Source of the DNA: Lentilactobacillus kisonensis DSM 19906 = JCM 15041
Lineage (GTDB): Bacteria > Bacillota > Bacilli > Lactobacillales > Lactobacillaceae
DNA: 64,000 bases
Reading direction: 5' to 3'
Assembly: GCF_001434135.1 (NCBI RefSeq)
Contig: NZ_AZEB01000010.1
Location: 19,892 to 83,891, forward strand
Part shown: in pieces, positions 1-8,987 of the stretch
Position numbering within the stretch: position 1 is the stretch's first letter
Layout of the letters: each line of letters opens with the position of its first letter
Notes under the pieces: model-generated
What the model was told of the DNA's origin: nothing
Seen by the model: the letters and a program-made list of their open reading frames with translations, nothing else
The model's database searches: none
Made by a program: the position numbers and the translations under genes

Positions 1-31
1 TTTACCTATCATACCGTAGTTTTGAGGGATT

Positions 32-65
32 AAAAAAGAGTCCAGCGGTTGGCTGAACCCTTTTT
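32..65 (-). terminator. Rho-independent terminator after permease A1
   Basis: On the minus strand the stem GTTCAGC / GCTGGAC (one G-T pair) is followed by a T-run. It lies about 50 bases past the stop of the first permease gene. The same kind of hairpin follows each of the three A-type permease genes, so it travels with the cassette. Confidence 0.75.
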
Positions 66-115
66 GATTGTTGAGTTTGTGATTGTTCGCTAACCTTGGT
101 TTTTAGTTTGCGGTT

Positions 116-868
116 TTAGAAACGTTTCTTTCTGAAGACCAGGTAACCCGCTACAAAGAATATCATGATGTAAGCTAAGGCCCCGGTGATAATTTGCGGG
201 TTCGTTAGTAATGTCGTTGCATGATATTCTGGGTAATTACCGTACTGTAAAGTTGCCATGTACATATTAAACGGATTCCACTTAGCAAGGGAAGCTAATG
301 GTGAGTTGTTATTCATCAAGTCAGCTGAAATCCCTTCACCAAAGAACACAATGGCCAAACTAAGCGTTACGACGATTGCGTTTGAATTAATAATCGTTGA
401 AATCAGGAAAATTAAGCTAATGATTAACATAGAGGTTACCAGGTCTACTCCCACCAGCGAAAACATGTTCACGATTAGTGGCTGATGATATCGATATACC
501 GCAGACCAAGAAACTGGCTTAATTGTTGAGGCCACAATAAGGGTAAAGATAATCGCAATCACGTGAAGGATAATATCATAGACAAAGATGGTAATTAACT
601 TCGCAAAGTAGACATCAAGCTTCCTCGGTGATCGATACAACAATGTCAGAATCGCATGGTTTTGAAATTCCATCGAAAACATCGTTGAACCCACAATCAC
701 TAAAATAACCGTAATGACATCCCCAGAATCGTACGTCAACATTGCCAGTAACCTTGCCGTGGGATAAGCAATAAACGCGCCCATAAAGGCCAATAATAAC
801 AATGGCGCAAACCATGTTAGTTTCTTATGAGTAAACTTATAAAATTCTCGGTATAAACTTTTTTGCAT
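116..868 (-). CDS. ABC-2 type permease subunit (A-type, copy 1)
   Basis: A 250-residue integral membrane protein with about six hydrophobic segments. It resembles the BcrB/LanE/LanG permeases that work with a BcrA-type ATPase in antimicrobial-peptide self-protection or export. It shares the core SMEFQN..ILTLLY after segment 2, the KWNPFNM loop and the C-terminal FRKKRF with the other A-type copies at 3580 and 4593. The ATG at 868 is chosen because GGAAGG lies 8 bases upstream; a GTG three codons earlier overlaps that site. It is the last gene of the cassette ATPase-B-A, 27 bases after permease B. The substrate is not known; peptide transport is inferred from family. Confidence 0.8.
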   Translation of the reverse strand: MQKSLYREFYKFTHKKLTWFAPLLLLAFMGAFIAYPTARLLAMLTYDSGDVITVILVIVGSTMFSMEFQNHAILTLLYRSPRKLDVYFAKLITIFVYDIILHVIAIIFTLIVASTIKPVSWSAVYRYHQPLIVNMFSLVGVDLVTSMLIISLIFLISTIINSNAIVVTLSLAIVFFGEGISADLMNNNSPLASLAKWNPFNMYMATLQYGNYPEYHATTLLTNPQIITGALAYIMIFFVAGYLVFRKKRF

Positions 869-895
869 CCTATTCACCTTCCCTTCCGATAACCG

Positions 896-1654
896 CTAAA
901 CTCGCCTATTTTTAAATAAAACATCACCTACAACAATGAAGATGATGGCATAAACGGTGTTCGCAGCTACAAGTTGGAAATCACTTAAACCAGAAACCTT
1001 TACATAGATTGCATTTGTAAATTGATTAATCACAAAAATCATATTTAACGGATTCCATTTAACGATCGAAGCAATGGCGGGCAAGCCACTCATCACAAGT
1101 GCTGACAGGTCCGCACCTAAGAAGATCACTGCCAAGCCAACGCCGACAACGGCAGCGTTCACTTTAATTAACGCAATTAAAAAGAATGCTAATGTAATGA
1201 TGAAGATCAGATAAACGAGGGTACCCAAAATGTTCAGAAGCAAATCAGCCCATAACGGATGCTGATTATAGTTGGCCAGCCAGCTATACCGATTGCCAAC
1301 CATCACCATTTTTAGAATAAACGTTAAAACAATTCCCAACAGTAGCAACGAAACGCCATAGAGGGTGATCACGATCAGTTTGGCAAAATAGATAAATGAC
1401 TTATTTGAGCTTTTATAGAACAACGTCATAATGGTTCGGTTCTGATACTCCATCGCCATAAATGTAGAAGCAATCGTAATCATGATAATGGTGACCCATT
1501 GGCCGGCACCAAATCCCTGCGCGACAATGCCACGGCTAACCCCTGACTTGGAGACGGCTGAATATAACATCAAAACAAACAACGCAATCACGCCATACAG
1601 CGGAATTCGTTGATGGCTGAATTTGAAAAACTCCTGCTTTAAACTATTTTTCAT
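896..1654 (-). CDS. ABC-2 type permease subunit (B-type, copy 1)
   Basis: A 252-residue membrane protein with about six segments, the AMEYQNRTIMTLFYKS core near residues 68-83, a KWNPLNM loop and a basic FKNRRV tail. It is the second permease of the ATPase-B-A cassette. The ATG at 1654 is preferred over the upstream in-frame start because GAAGGCAGA precedes it and the paralogue uses the same site. It overlaps the ATPase stop by 11 bases, so the two are translationally coupled. The first 83 residues are identical to the copy at 5387-6148, after which the two diverge clearly; this suggests recent gene conversion. Confidence 0.82.
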   Translation of the reverse strand: MKNSLKQEFFKFSHQRIPLYGVIALFVLMLYSAVSKSGVSRGIVAQGFGAGQWVTIIMITIASTFMAMEYQNRTIMTLFYKSSNKSFIYFAKLIVITLYGVSLLLLGIVLTFILKMVMVGNRYSWLANYNQHPLWADLLLNILGTLVYLIFIITLAFFLIALIKVNAAVVGVGLAVIFLGADLSALVMSGLPAIASIVKWNPLNMIFVINQFTNAIYVKVSGLSDFQLVAANTVYAIIFIVVGDVLFKNRRV

Positions 1655-2531
1655 GATTCTGCCTTCTTTGCTGTTCAAGCAAGCTGACAATGGTTTGCTC
1701 AAAATTCAATCCCTGCGGTGACAGTTCGATCAACCTAATATGATGATCATAAAGCAAATCTTGAACTTGATATGAGAGCTCCCTCGGTATCAATAGATAC
1801 TCATCTGATTTGGTAACTGGAACCTGGTTAGCGGCAAACAATTTCTCGGTCGTTGGCATGTCCTCAGTTAATACCCGGTACTGCTTGTGACTAACCCGGT
1901 TGAATTCATCAATTGGCTGATCGACAATAATCTTGCCCTCAGTAATTAATAACACGTTGGTCATGACCTTTTGTAATTCACCCAACACATGGCTGGAAAT
2001 CAAAAAGGCAGATCCTTGAGCGGCGTATTGCTTAATGATCTGACGAATTAAAATCGTCGCTTCAATGTCAAGACCATTCATTGGCTCGTCGAGGATGATC
2101 AGTTGGGGCTTGTTTAATAGTGCAATTGCAATCCCTAACTTTTGTTTCATCCCCATCGAATAATCCTTTGATTTAGTGTTAATATAAGAATCCATCTTTA
2201 GGAGCGAAAACACGTGGTTCATATCAGTTTCATCCAGCGAATACAATTTTAAGTTTTCCAGTCCAGTTAAGAACGGGTAAATTGCCGGGTGTTCAATTAA
2301 CGCGCCAACCCGAGTTAACGCTGCGTGGTCATTTTCAGTGACCGATTTATCTTCAACCGAAATATTACCGGTAAACTTAGTTAACCCTAAAATCGTTTTC
2401 ATAATCGTCGTTTTACCGGCGCCATTGGGACCAATTAAGCCAACAATGGACCCGGGGTTAGCTTGAAACGAAACGTCTTTGATGATTTTCTTTCTGCCAA
2501 TAAAGGTATTAATATGACTAATTTTAAGCAT
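1644..2531 (-). CDS. ABC transporter ATP-binding protein (BcrA/LanF-like, copy 1)
   Basis: A 295-residue ATPase that should power the two permeases downstream. Walker A is GPNGAGKT at residues 34-41, the signature is YSMGMKQKL near 132, Walker B is LIILDEPMNGLD near 155 and the H-loop is SSHVLGEL near 192. The C-terminal tail of about 90 residues is typical of bacitracin/lantibiotic-protection ATPases. The start at 2531 (MLKISH) has GGGGATG about 7 bases upstream. The copy at 6138-7025 has exactly the same length and very high identity. The link to antimicrobial-peptide resistance is a family inference. Confidence 0.88.
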   Translation of the reverse strand: MLKISHINTFIGRKKIIKDVSFQANPGSIVGLIGPNGAGKTTIMKTILGLTKFTGNISVEDKSVTENDHAALTRVGALIEHPAIYPFLTGLENLKLYSLDETDMNHVFSLLKMDSYINTKSKDYSMGMKQKLGIAIALLNKPQLIILDEPMNGLDIEATILIRQIIKQYAAQGSAFLISSHVLGELQKVMTNVLLITEGKIIVDQPIDEFNRVSHKQYRVLTEDMPTTEKLFAANQVPVTKSDEYLLIPRELSYQVQDLLYDHHIRLIELSPQGLNFEQTIVSLLEQQRRQNHEK

Positions 2532-2656
2532 TAAATCATCCCCATAGTTAGTAAATGTCAGTCCTGAATTCAATTCAGATTGTCATATTAGCTACGGAAA
2601 ACAAGAATGAACTTATAAGAAGGATTTACTTATCTGCGATTAACGTTCGTGACTCG

Positions 2657-3271
2657 TTATGGCTTTCGATTACTTGCCATCTTTTGTAGTATTAGAATCG
2701 TAATAATGTTCACTATACCAATGACCCCAACAACAGTTGATATATACTGAAGATTCAAACCCATATCTAACAAATTCGTAAAGGCACTATACAGCGAAAT
2801 AACTACGAACAGAGAATAAACACTCAAAAATATCGGCGATCGTAAGGAATGAATCACTTTTAGTCCCCAGCGACTCACGAACAATCTCAATCCTAGTGCA
2901 AAAACAAATAACCAATCAACCGGTATAAATCCCTGATAGTAAGTAGGGCTTTGTGTGAATCTTCCAGTTATTAGCATCGCTAAAATAATATCCAGTGAAG
3001 TCCTGGTTATTCGAAGCGCTGGTGAAATTGGTTTAGCTATTGATATTTGCTGATGTTCAGACGCCTTCGCATCAGATACCAACTCATCAATTGAGATGTG
3101 GTAAATCTTGGCCATTTGCCGAAGCATATCAATGTCTGGTCGATTACGGCCAGTCTCCCAACCAGAAACCGTCTTCCTTGAAACATGGAGTTGGTCAGCT
3201 AATTGTTGCTGGGTGATCGCCAAATCACTTCTTGTTTTCTTAAGCTTTTGAGCAAAATGAATATCGTTCAT
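2657..3271 (-). CDS. XRE-family regulator with C-terminal membrane segments
   Basis: A 204-residue protein. Residues 5-60 form a Cro/C1 helix-turn-helix (QQLADQLHVSRKTVSGWETG). After a short linker, about three hydrophobic segments fill the C-terminal half. Proteins of this shape often control neighbouring transporters. It lies between the two ABC cassettes on the same strand, so a role in their control is plausible but not shown. The start at 3271 follows AGGGGGAT; the longer frame upstream has no good ribosome site. The frameshifted gene at 55944-56550 has the same architecture and nearly the same repaired length. Confidence 0.8.
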   Translation of the reverse strand: MNDIHFAQKLKKTRSDLAITQQQLADQLHVSRKTVSGWETGRNRPDIDMLRQMAKIYHISIDELVSDAKASEHQQISIAKPISPALRITRTSLDIILAMLITGRFTQSPTYYQGFIPVDWLFVFALGLRLFVSRWGLKVIHSLRSPIFLSVYSLFVVISLYSAFTNLLDMGLNLQYISTVVGVIGIVNIITILILQKMASNRKP

Positions 3272-3522
3272 CTTGATCCCCCTAAACATAATTCCGAAAA
3301 TATGATCCGACAAGCTTTCCTTTAGAGCTTTACTGATATATCAACGTTTATAACTGATTTAATGTCTTTACAACAATAACTATTTTGGAAACCAGAAACC
3401 TGGGTTTGTGACTATGTATTAGCTTAGATTACTTAAAATCAAGTAACCTAGCCAGAATTAGACCTAATAAGTAAATTTTACCATTCTCCCAACTATCCTT
3501 CACCTTTCACATGGTAGATACT

Positions 3523-3557
3523 AAAAGAACTGTTCAGTAGCTAGCTGAACAGTTTTT
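3523..3557 (-). terminator. Rho-independent terminator after permease A2
   Basis: A perfect 9-bp stem ACTGTTCAG / CTGAACAGT with a 7-base loop, flanked by A-run and T-run. It can act for the minus-strand permease that ends at 3580. The stem sequence matches the hairpin at 4513-4547. Confidence 0.8.
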
Positions 3558-3579
3558 GAATAATATTGAGTTTGTATTT

Positions 3580-4332
3580 TTAGAAACGTTTTTTTCTAAA
3601 AATCAGGTAACCCAATGCAAAGAATACTAAAATATAGGTAAGTGCCCCCATTGTAATCTGTGGATCCGTCAATAACGTTGTTTCATGATATCCTGCATAA
3701 TAAACATATTGATGTGTCAACATAGTCATATTTAATGGATTCCATTTAACCCAGGCAGTTAACAATGAATGATTTGCTAACAAACTACTTGAAATATACT
3801 CACCAAAGAATACCACCGCTATACTAAGGGTCACCACCACTGCATTTGAATTGATAATGGTTGATATCATAAACACAATACTAATAATCAGCATCGACGT
3901 GATAATATCAACCCCGGTGGTTAAAAACATATTAACCACTAATGGTTGATGATACTGATAGATTGATAACCAAGAAACTGGTCTCATTGTCGCCGCTAAA
4001 GTAAAGGTAAAAACAATCGCCAAAACGTGTAGGATCAGATCGTAAACAAAAATTATTATAAACTTATTTAAGTAAACAGCCATTGCTCTTCTAGACTTAT
4101 AAAGCAACGTCAAAATAGCATTGTTTTGAAACTCCATCGAAAACATCGTTGCACCCATAATCACTAATAAAATTGTAATTGCGTCAGTTGAATCACAAGT
4201 CGTTACCGCCAAGAACCGGGCGGATATGTAACCACTAATTGCAATCATAAAAATTAATAATAACAGAGGGGCAATCCACGTAAACTTCTCATGGCGAAAT
4301 TTATAAAACTCTCGGTATAAACTCTTACTCAT
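3580..4332 (-). CDS. ABC-2 type permease subunit (A-type, copy 2)
   Basis: A 250-residue paralogue of the permeases at 116-868 and 4593-5357, with the same SMEFQN..ILTLLYKS core, KWNPLNM loop and FRKKRF end. The start at 4332 (MSKSLYREF) follows AGGAAGGTGAGC. It has no intact partner directly upstream: a decayed permease B fragment (4362-4504) occupies the place where the B gene should be. It may be read through from permease A3 upstream or have become an accessory subunit. The function as an antimicrobial-peptide type exporter is inferred from family. Confidence 0.8.
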   Translation of the reverse strand: MSKSLYREFYKFRHEKFTWIAPLLLLIFMIAISGYISARFLAVTTCDSTDAITILLVIMGATMFSMEFQNNAILTLLYKSRRAMAVYLNKFIIIFVYDLILHVLAIVFTFTLAATMRPVSWLSIYQYHQPLVVNMFLTTGVDIITSMLIISIVFMISTIINSNAVVVTLSIAVVFFGEYISSSLLANHSLLTAWVKWNPLNMTMLTHQYVYYAGYHETTLLTDPQITMGALTYILVFFALGYLIFRKKRF

Positions 4333-4361
4333 AACGCTCACCTTCCTATGTTCAATAACCA

Positions 4362-4504
4362 CTATACCCATCTACTTTTGAACAAAATGTCACCAGCAAT
4401 CATAGAGATAACCGCGTAAACTAGGTACCAATAATAATTTGACCAGTGCTAAGATTGGAATACTTCGCAAGAATTGGATTAGATAATTGATTAATCACAA
4501 TGAT
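4362..4504 (-). pseudogene. Decayed C-terminal remnant of a B-type permease
   Basis: Read on the minus strand this stretch encodes IVINQLSNPILAKYSN then LSTGQIIIGT and a stop. In the next frame it continues VYAVISMIAGDILFKSRW. These align with the C-terminal ends of the intact B permeases at 896 and 5387 (VINQL..., LSTDQIII..., VYAIIF..GDVLFK). Only about 47 codons remain, with a stop and a frameshift. It sits just upstream of permease A2, as B1 does before A1. It therefore marks a third ATPase-B-A cassette that lost its ATPase and most of B. Confidence 0.85.
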
Positions 4505-4512
4505 AGATACTT

Positions 4513-4547
4513 AAAAAGCTGCTTAGTATCTAGCTGAACAGCTTTTT
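4513..4547 (-). terminator. Rho-independent terminator after permease A3
   Basis: AAAAAGCTG and CAGCTTTTT close a hairpin whose sequence resembles the one at 3523. It lies just beyond the stop of permease A3 and before the permease B remnant, consistent with the end of the 7025-4593 transcript. Confidence 0.7.
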
Positions 4548-4592
4548 AAAATGCTACGTCAGTTTGCACAAGTTAGCCCTTGATTCACCATT

Positions 4593-5357
4593 TTAGAAAC
4601 GCTTTTTTCTGAAAACGAGATAGCCGGTCATCAAAAAGGCCAAAACATATGTTGAAGCGCCAATTATTAATTGGAAGGTCGTTAAACTAGTCGCCTGAAT
4701 CATCGCCTGATTATAATACTGCTTGGTAAGATCAAGCATATTGAAAGGATTCCACCTAGCGAAATCGGCTAAATGTGCATTTTGAAGCAAAAAGTTATAC
4801 GAAATATCATTTCCCACAAAAATAATCACCATGTTAAGTGTAACAACAACGGCATTAGAATTAATTAAGCAAGATGTCAGAAAAATGATGCTAATCAATA
4901 GCGTTGCTGTAATGAAGTCTACGCTACTGGTTGTCAACATATTGATTATCAACGGTTGGTGATACTGATAAACTGCCAGCCAGGATATTGGTTTCGCAAT
5001 GCCGGTCAACGTCAAAACAAATGTAAGGAGTATCGCGCCCAAGTGGAGAATGAGATTGTATCCTAACGCAACAATTAATTTTGCTAAATAAACGTAATGC
5101 TTACTAGGTGATTTATACAGAACCGTTAGAATCGCATGGTTTTGAAACTCCATCGAAAAGATACTCGAAACGACAATAATCAACGTCAATAGAATTCCTT
5201 CACTAGAGCCATAACAAGTCATTGCCAATAACTGTGGTTGGTCTTTTCCCGTAGCAAATCCAAACGCAACCATCAAAAACAAAACCAGCAGCGGGGCAAA
5301 CCAAGTAACCTTTTTATGACTAAATTTATAAAACTCCCGATATAAATTAGTCCTCAT
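4593..5357 (-). CDS. ABC-2 type permease subunit (A-type, copy 3)
   Basis: A 254-residue membrane protein of the same family as the copies at 116 and 3580: SMEFQNHAILTVLYKS core, RWNPFNM loop, FRKKRF end. The start at 5357 (MRTNLYREF) follows AAGGAAGATAATA. It is the third gene of the intact cassette ATPase (7025) - permease B (6148) - permease A, 29 bases after B. Expected to form the membrane channel with permease B and to be driven by the ATPase. The substrate is not visible from sequence. Confidence 0.8.
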   Translation of the reverse strand: MRTNLYREFYKFSHKKVTWFAPLLVLFLMVAFGFATGKDQPQLLAMTCYGSSEGILLTLIIVVSSIFSMEFQNHAILTVLYKSPSKHYVYLAKLIVALGYNLILHLGAILLTFVLTLTGIAKPISWLAVYQYHQPLIINMLTTSSVDFITATLLISIIFLTSCLINSNAVVVTLNMVIIFVGNDISYNFLLQNAHLADFARWNPFNMLDLTKQYYNQAMIQATSLTTFQLIIGASTYVLAFLMTGYLVFRKKRF

Positions 5358-5386
5358 TATTATCTTCCTTCTATCCATCTAAACAA

Positions 5387-6148
5387 TTATACTCGTCGTT
5401 TTTTAAAGATTAAGTACCCGAACACACTAAAAATAATCATATAAGCGATGTTGGCAATGATAATCTGATCAGTGCTCAAATAGGAAATCTTACTAAAGTA
5501 ACCGGGAATCATCAGTTGATTAATTACATATATCATATTAAGTGGATTCCATTTGAGTAGCGGAATGAGACTAGGAAAATTTCCCATAATGACGCTTGAA
5601 AACGCTGCTCCCAAGAAGATAATTGCCAATCCGATGCCCACAACTGCCGGATTGTTCTTAATCCAAGAAATCAAGAAGAACGCTAAGGTAACAATAAATA
5701 ATATATAAATGAAACTGCCTGTTAAGCTCATTAACAGCGCATTAATGAGATCTGAATGCTTGAATGAAGTTGTCCACTGATAACGGTTACCAACAAATAA
5801 GGCTTTAAAAATAACAGTTATTAGAAAGCTCAAAACCATCAAAGCAAGTCCATAGAGAATAATGACAAGCATTTTAGCAGTGTAAATATATGCTTTATGC
5901 GAGCTTTTATAAAACAACGTCATAATGGTCCGGTTCTGATACTCCATCGCCATAAACGTCGATGCAATGGTGATCATGATAATGGTGACCCATTGCCCAG
6001 CACCAAATCCCTGAGCGACAATGCCACGGCTAACCCCTGATTTGGAGACGGCTGAATATAACATCAAAACAAACAACGCAATCACGCCATACAGCGGAAT
6101 TCGTTGATGGCTGAATTTGAAAAACTCCTGCTTTAAACTATTTTTCAT
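5387..6148 (-). CDS. ABC-2 type permease subunit (B-type, copy 2)
   Basis: A 253-residue six-segment membrane protein. Its first 83 residues are identical to the copy at 896-1654, while the rest is only moderately similar. It carries AMEYQNRTIMTLFYKS, KWNPLNM and a basic FKKRRV end. The ATG at 6148 overlaps the ATPase stop by 11 bases (coupled translation), exactly as in the first cassette. It works with the ATPase upstream and permease A3 downstream. Confidence 0.82.
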   Translation of the reverse strand: MKNSLKQEFFKFSHQRIPLYGVIALFVLMLYSAVSKSGVSRGIVAQGFGAGQWVTIIMITIASTFMAMEYQNRTIMTLFYKSSHKAYIYTAKMLVIILYGLALMVLSFLITVIFKALFVGNRYQWTTSFKHSDLINALLMSLTGSFIYILFIVTLAFFLISWIKNNPAVVGIGLAIIFLGAAFSSVIMGNFPSLIPLLKWNPLNMIYVINQLMIPGYFSKISYLSTDQIIIANIAYMIIFSVFGYLIFKKRRV

Positions 6149-7025
6149 GATTCTGCCTTCTTTGCTGTTCAAGCAAGCTGACAATTGTCTGTTCGAAGTT
6201 CAAGCCCTGTGGTGATAATTCCAATAACCGGATGTGATGAGAATAGAGGATATCTTGAACTGGATACGACTGGTCCCGTGCAATCAGTAGATAATTATCT
6301 GTCTTGGTAATCGGAATTCGATTATCCCTGAAAAGTTTCTCAGTAGCTGGCATATCTTCGGTTAATAACCGGAATTGCTGGTGACTAACCCGGTTGAACT
6401 CATCAATCGGTTGATCAACAATAATCTTGCCCTCAGTAATCAGTAACACATTGGTCATGACTTTTTGCAATTCACCTAGTACATGACTAGAAATCAGAAA
6501 AGCCGATCCCTGAGCCGCATACTGCTTGATAATCTTCCGAATCAAAATTGTGGCTTCAATATCCAGGCCGTTCATTGGTTCATCCAGAATAACCAGTTGC
6601 GGTTTATTCAATAACGCAATCGCAATCCCCAGTTTCTGCTTCATCCCCATTGAATAATCTTTTGACTTATTATTGATATAAGAAGTCATTCCTAGGAGCG
6701 AAACCACATGATTCATATCAGCCTCATCAAGCGAATATAATTTGAGATTTTCCAGACCGGTTAGAAACGGATAAATAGCAGGATGTTCAATCAGTGCGCC
6801 GACTCGGGTTAACGCACCGTGGTCGTTCTCGGTAACTGACTTGTTTTCAACTGAAATCTTGCCAGTAAACTTGGTCAACCCTAAAATCGTTTTCATGATT
6901 GTGGTTTTACCAGCCCCATTAGGCCCAATCAGACCAACAATCGAGCCGGGGTTAACTCGAAACGAAACGTCTTTAACAATTTTCTTTCTGCCAATAAAGG
7001 TATTAATATGATTAACTTGAAGCAT
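6138..7025 (-). CDS. ABC transporter ATP-binding protein (BcrA/LanF-like, copy 2)
   Basis: A 295-residue ATPase, the same length as the copy at 1644-2531. Walker A GPNGAGKT is at 34-41, followed by signature YSMGMKQKL, Walker B LVILDEPMNGLD and SSHVLGEL. GGAGATGAT stands 5-8 bases before the ATG at 7025; a TTG directly before it is possible but less likely. First gene of the better preserved cassette. Expected to energise a peptide exporter or protection system; the ligand is unknown. Confidence 0.88.
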   Translation of the reverse strand: MLQVNHINTFIGRKKIVKDVSFRVNPGSIVGLIGPNGAGKTTIMKTILGLTKFTGKISVENKSVTENDHGALTRVGALIEHPAIYPFLTGLENLKLYSLDEADMNHVVSLLGMTSYINNKSKDYSMGMKQKLGIAIALLNKPQLVILDEPMNGLDIEATILIRKIIKQYAAQGSAFLISSHVLGELQKVMTNVLLITEGKIIVDQPIDEFNRVSHQQFRLLTEDMPATEKLFRDNRIPITKTDNYLLIARDQSYPVQDILYSHHIRLLELSPQGLNFEQTIVSLLEQQRRQNHEK

Positions 7026-7095
7026 CAAATCATCTCCATATTATTTCTGCAGAAAACTAAAATGACATAACTTAATTTTAAAAACCGCTCAGTTT

Positions 7096-7896
7096 CTAGT
7101 TATCGGTTTCCACCCAGTTTTTAAGCAAATAAATGCTAATAGCTGATTCAACAATGGCTAGTGCCAGAATGTAAACACTCGCAAAGTAAACTTCAAAGTA
7201 AACATTAGAAGAGTAATTAACCAAGTCATGGAAGTGGTGCAAGAACCCATTCACAAGTTCTATCGTATAAGTAGAAAAATACAGGAACCCAACGATGACA
7301 ACGACATATAAAATAAATCGGAAAAATTTTTGGCGGGCATCTGGCAGGAAGTTAGTGAGTGAATTCCCAATCAGGTGAATTAAGCTAATCGTTGCCCAGA
7401 AAAACAATGCCAGCGCAATGGTAAGCAGAATTGAACCCGTAATGATGACAAAAATATTCATCCCAAAGCTGGATTTATCGGAATTTTGATAGGTTTCCGA
7501 AAAGATTCGCCGGACTTGCCTACTGATCTCCGGGAAATCCAGGGCCGAAGTAACGAGTGCTAACCCAATTTGGGATAATCCTAGATAAACCATCCCTACC
7601 AAGGCAGATAACATCCCCGCAGAATATAACTTTGTATCACTGGCTGGAATCAATCGGTAAGAACTGTTGACATAGGTATGTTCGACGTTTCTTGCCAACA
7701 GGATAAACGCCACAAAGCTGGCGATTACCGAATACGAGAACGTAATTGCTAGCGGGTCCATTCCGCTCAATGTTCCCTTATACACTTCAAAGAGAATCGT
7801 CAAAATAATTGCTAACACGTCGACAATTAAGATTCGGTTAATGATCGAAATCTTGGGACGCGACAGCGCTTTAGTTATACTCATGAAACTAGTCAT
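7096..7896 (-). CDS. Membrane protein, permease partner of YtrB-like ATPase
   Basis: A 266-residue hydrophobic protein with about six membrane segments and no clear motif. It follows a YtrA-type regulator and an ATPase, the usual place for an ABC permease, and is most likely that subunit. The ATG at 7896 is chosen because AAGGG lies 9 bases upstream and the gene then overlaps the ATPase stop by 8 bases; the longer reading extends far into the ATPase frame. In GntR-YtrA operons such transporters often answer cell-envelope stress. The specific substrate is not known. Confidence 0.7.
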   Translation of the reverse strand: MTSFMSITKALSRPKISIINRILIVDVLAIILTILFEVYKGTLSGMDPLAITFSYSVIASFVAFILLARNVEHTYVNSSYRLIPASDTKLYSAGMLSALVGMVYLGLSQIGLALVTSALDFPEISRQVRRIFSETYQNSDKSSFGMNIFVIITGSILLTIALALFFWATISLIHLIGNSLTNFLPDARQKFFRFILYVVVIVGFLYFSTYTIELVNGFLHHFHDLVNYSSNVYFEVYFASVYILALAIVESAISIYLLKNWVETDN

Positions 7897-8602
7897 CCAT
7901 ATCATTCCCTTCATAAATACTTTCGTAATACTGTTCAATACCTTCCGCGTACTGGGAACGAATCTCCTCAGCGCTCTTTTGGGTATAAATTCGACGATCC
8001 TTAATAATGACCACTTCATCTAAAATACTCGAAATTTCGGAAACATAGTGATCGGAAACCACAATCACAGCATCCGGTGCTTTCCATTTAATGATGCTTT
8101 GAATAATCTTCTTGCGGCTCATACTATCAATTCCGCCAAAGGGTTCGTCTAACAGATAAACCTTTGTATCTCTCGATAGGGTCAACCCAATTACTAATTT
8201 CTCCTTCATCCCTTTTGAAAGAGCTGATAACCGCAGCCCTTCATCGATTTGAAGAAAACCGGCAACCTGGTTGTATCGATCCACCGAAAAGTCAGGATAA
8301 ACGTCTTCGTAAAAGCTAATAATCTTTTCAATTCGGATGCTGGGGTTAAAACCATCAAGCTGTTCACTGAAGCTAACCACCGCTTTTTTAGCCGCAACGG
8401 CATCTTGGCCAGCAATCTTAATTGTTCCGTGGGCCCCCTTAGCAAGCCCGGCAATTAGGCGCATCAACGTCGTTTTCCCAGCCCCATTTTCACCAAGCAA
8501 GCCGACCGTTTTACCTTGTTCAATGTTTAAATTAATGTCTTCTAAAATACTTTTGTAGTTCTTATGATAAGTAAGGTTTGAAATCTCAATTGTGTTGGTC
8601 AT
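7889..8602 (-). CDS. ABC transporter ATP-binding protein (YtrB-like)
   Basis: A 237-residue ATPase with Walker A GENGAGKTT near 37-45, the signature LSKGMKEKL, Walker B VYLLDEPFGGID and VSDHYVSE as H-loop. It starts inside the end of the GntR gene (17-base overlap) with AGGAGG 10 bases upstream, and overlaps the permease downstream. The order regulator-ATPase-permease is that of YtrA-controlled ABC operons. Expected to respond to wall-active compounds; this is inference from the family. Confidence 0.85.
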   Translation of the reverse strand: MTNTIEISNLTYHKNYKSILEDINLNIEQGKTVGLLGENGAGKTTLMRLIAGLAKGAHGTIKIAGQDAVAAKKAVVSFSEQLDGFNPSIRIEKIISFYEDVYPDFSVDRYNQVAGFLQIDEGLRLSALSKGMKEKLVIGLTLSRDTKVYLLDEPFGGIDSMSRKKIIQSIIKWKAPDAVIVVSDHYVSEISSILDEVVIIKDRRIYTQKSAEEIRSQYAEGIEQYYESIYEGNDMDD

Positions 8603-8972
8603 CTTTATTAGTCCTCCTGTCTTTTATATATTGTCTTAAGTACTGCACGATTTCATCATCAGTCACGTTTAAATTGTGTAAGTTTTCATACATTGCGTGC
8701 AATTGTTCCATAATCATCTTGTGGCGAACTTGATTAATGGCTGCTTGATCCTCCGTTACAAAGTTCCCCAATCCCCGCTTGGACTCAAGAATTCCTTCTG
8801 AAATCAATTCACTTAGCGCTCGCTGAACGGTGTTGACATTAACCGTTAAGTCAACCGCCAGCTGCCGGACAGCCGGAATCTTTTCTCCCGGAACAAGCTT
8901 ACCGGTGATGATCCGCCCGTAAATATAATTTTTGATTTGATAATAAATTGGAATTTTGTCATCAAACTTCAT
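8586..8972 (-). CDS. GntR-family regulator, YtrA subfamily
   Basis: A 128-residue protein with an N-terminal winged helix (PIYYQIKNYIYGRI, then GEKIPAVRQLA and NVNTVQRALSELISEGIL). Only a short C-terminal tail of about 50 residues follows, the hallmark of the YtrA subfamily, which lacks a large effector domain. First gene of the operon with an ATPase and permease. GGGAGGT precedes the ATG at 8972. Inverted repeats in the promoter region (8988-9017) suggest that it represses its own operon. Confidence 0.87.
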   Translation of the reverse strand: MKFDDKIPIYYQIKNYIYGRIITGKLVPGEKIPAVRQLAVDLTVNVNTVQRALSELISEGILESKRGLGNFVTEDQAAINQVRHKMIMEQLHAMYENLHNLNVTDDEIVQYLRQYIKDRRTNKDDQHN

Positions 8973-8987
8973 TGTGCTACCTCCCTA

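Noticed and set aside
7841..8558. Several 60-80 residue plus-strand frames inside the YtrB-like ATPase gene
   Set aside because: They are antisense shadows; the minus-strand frame has the Walker motifs and ribosome sites.
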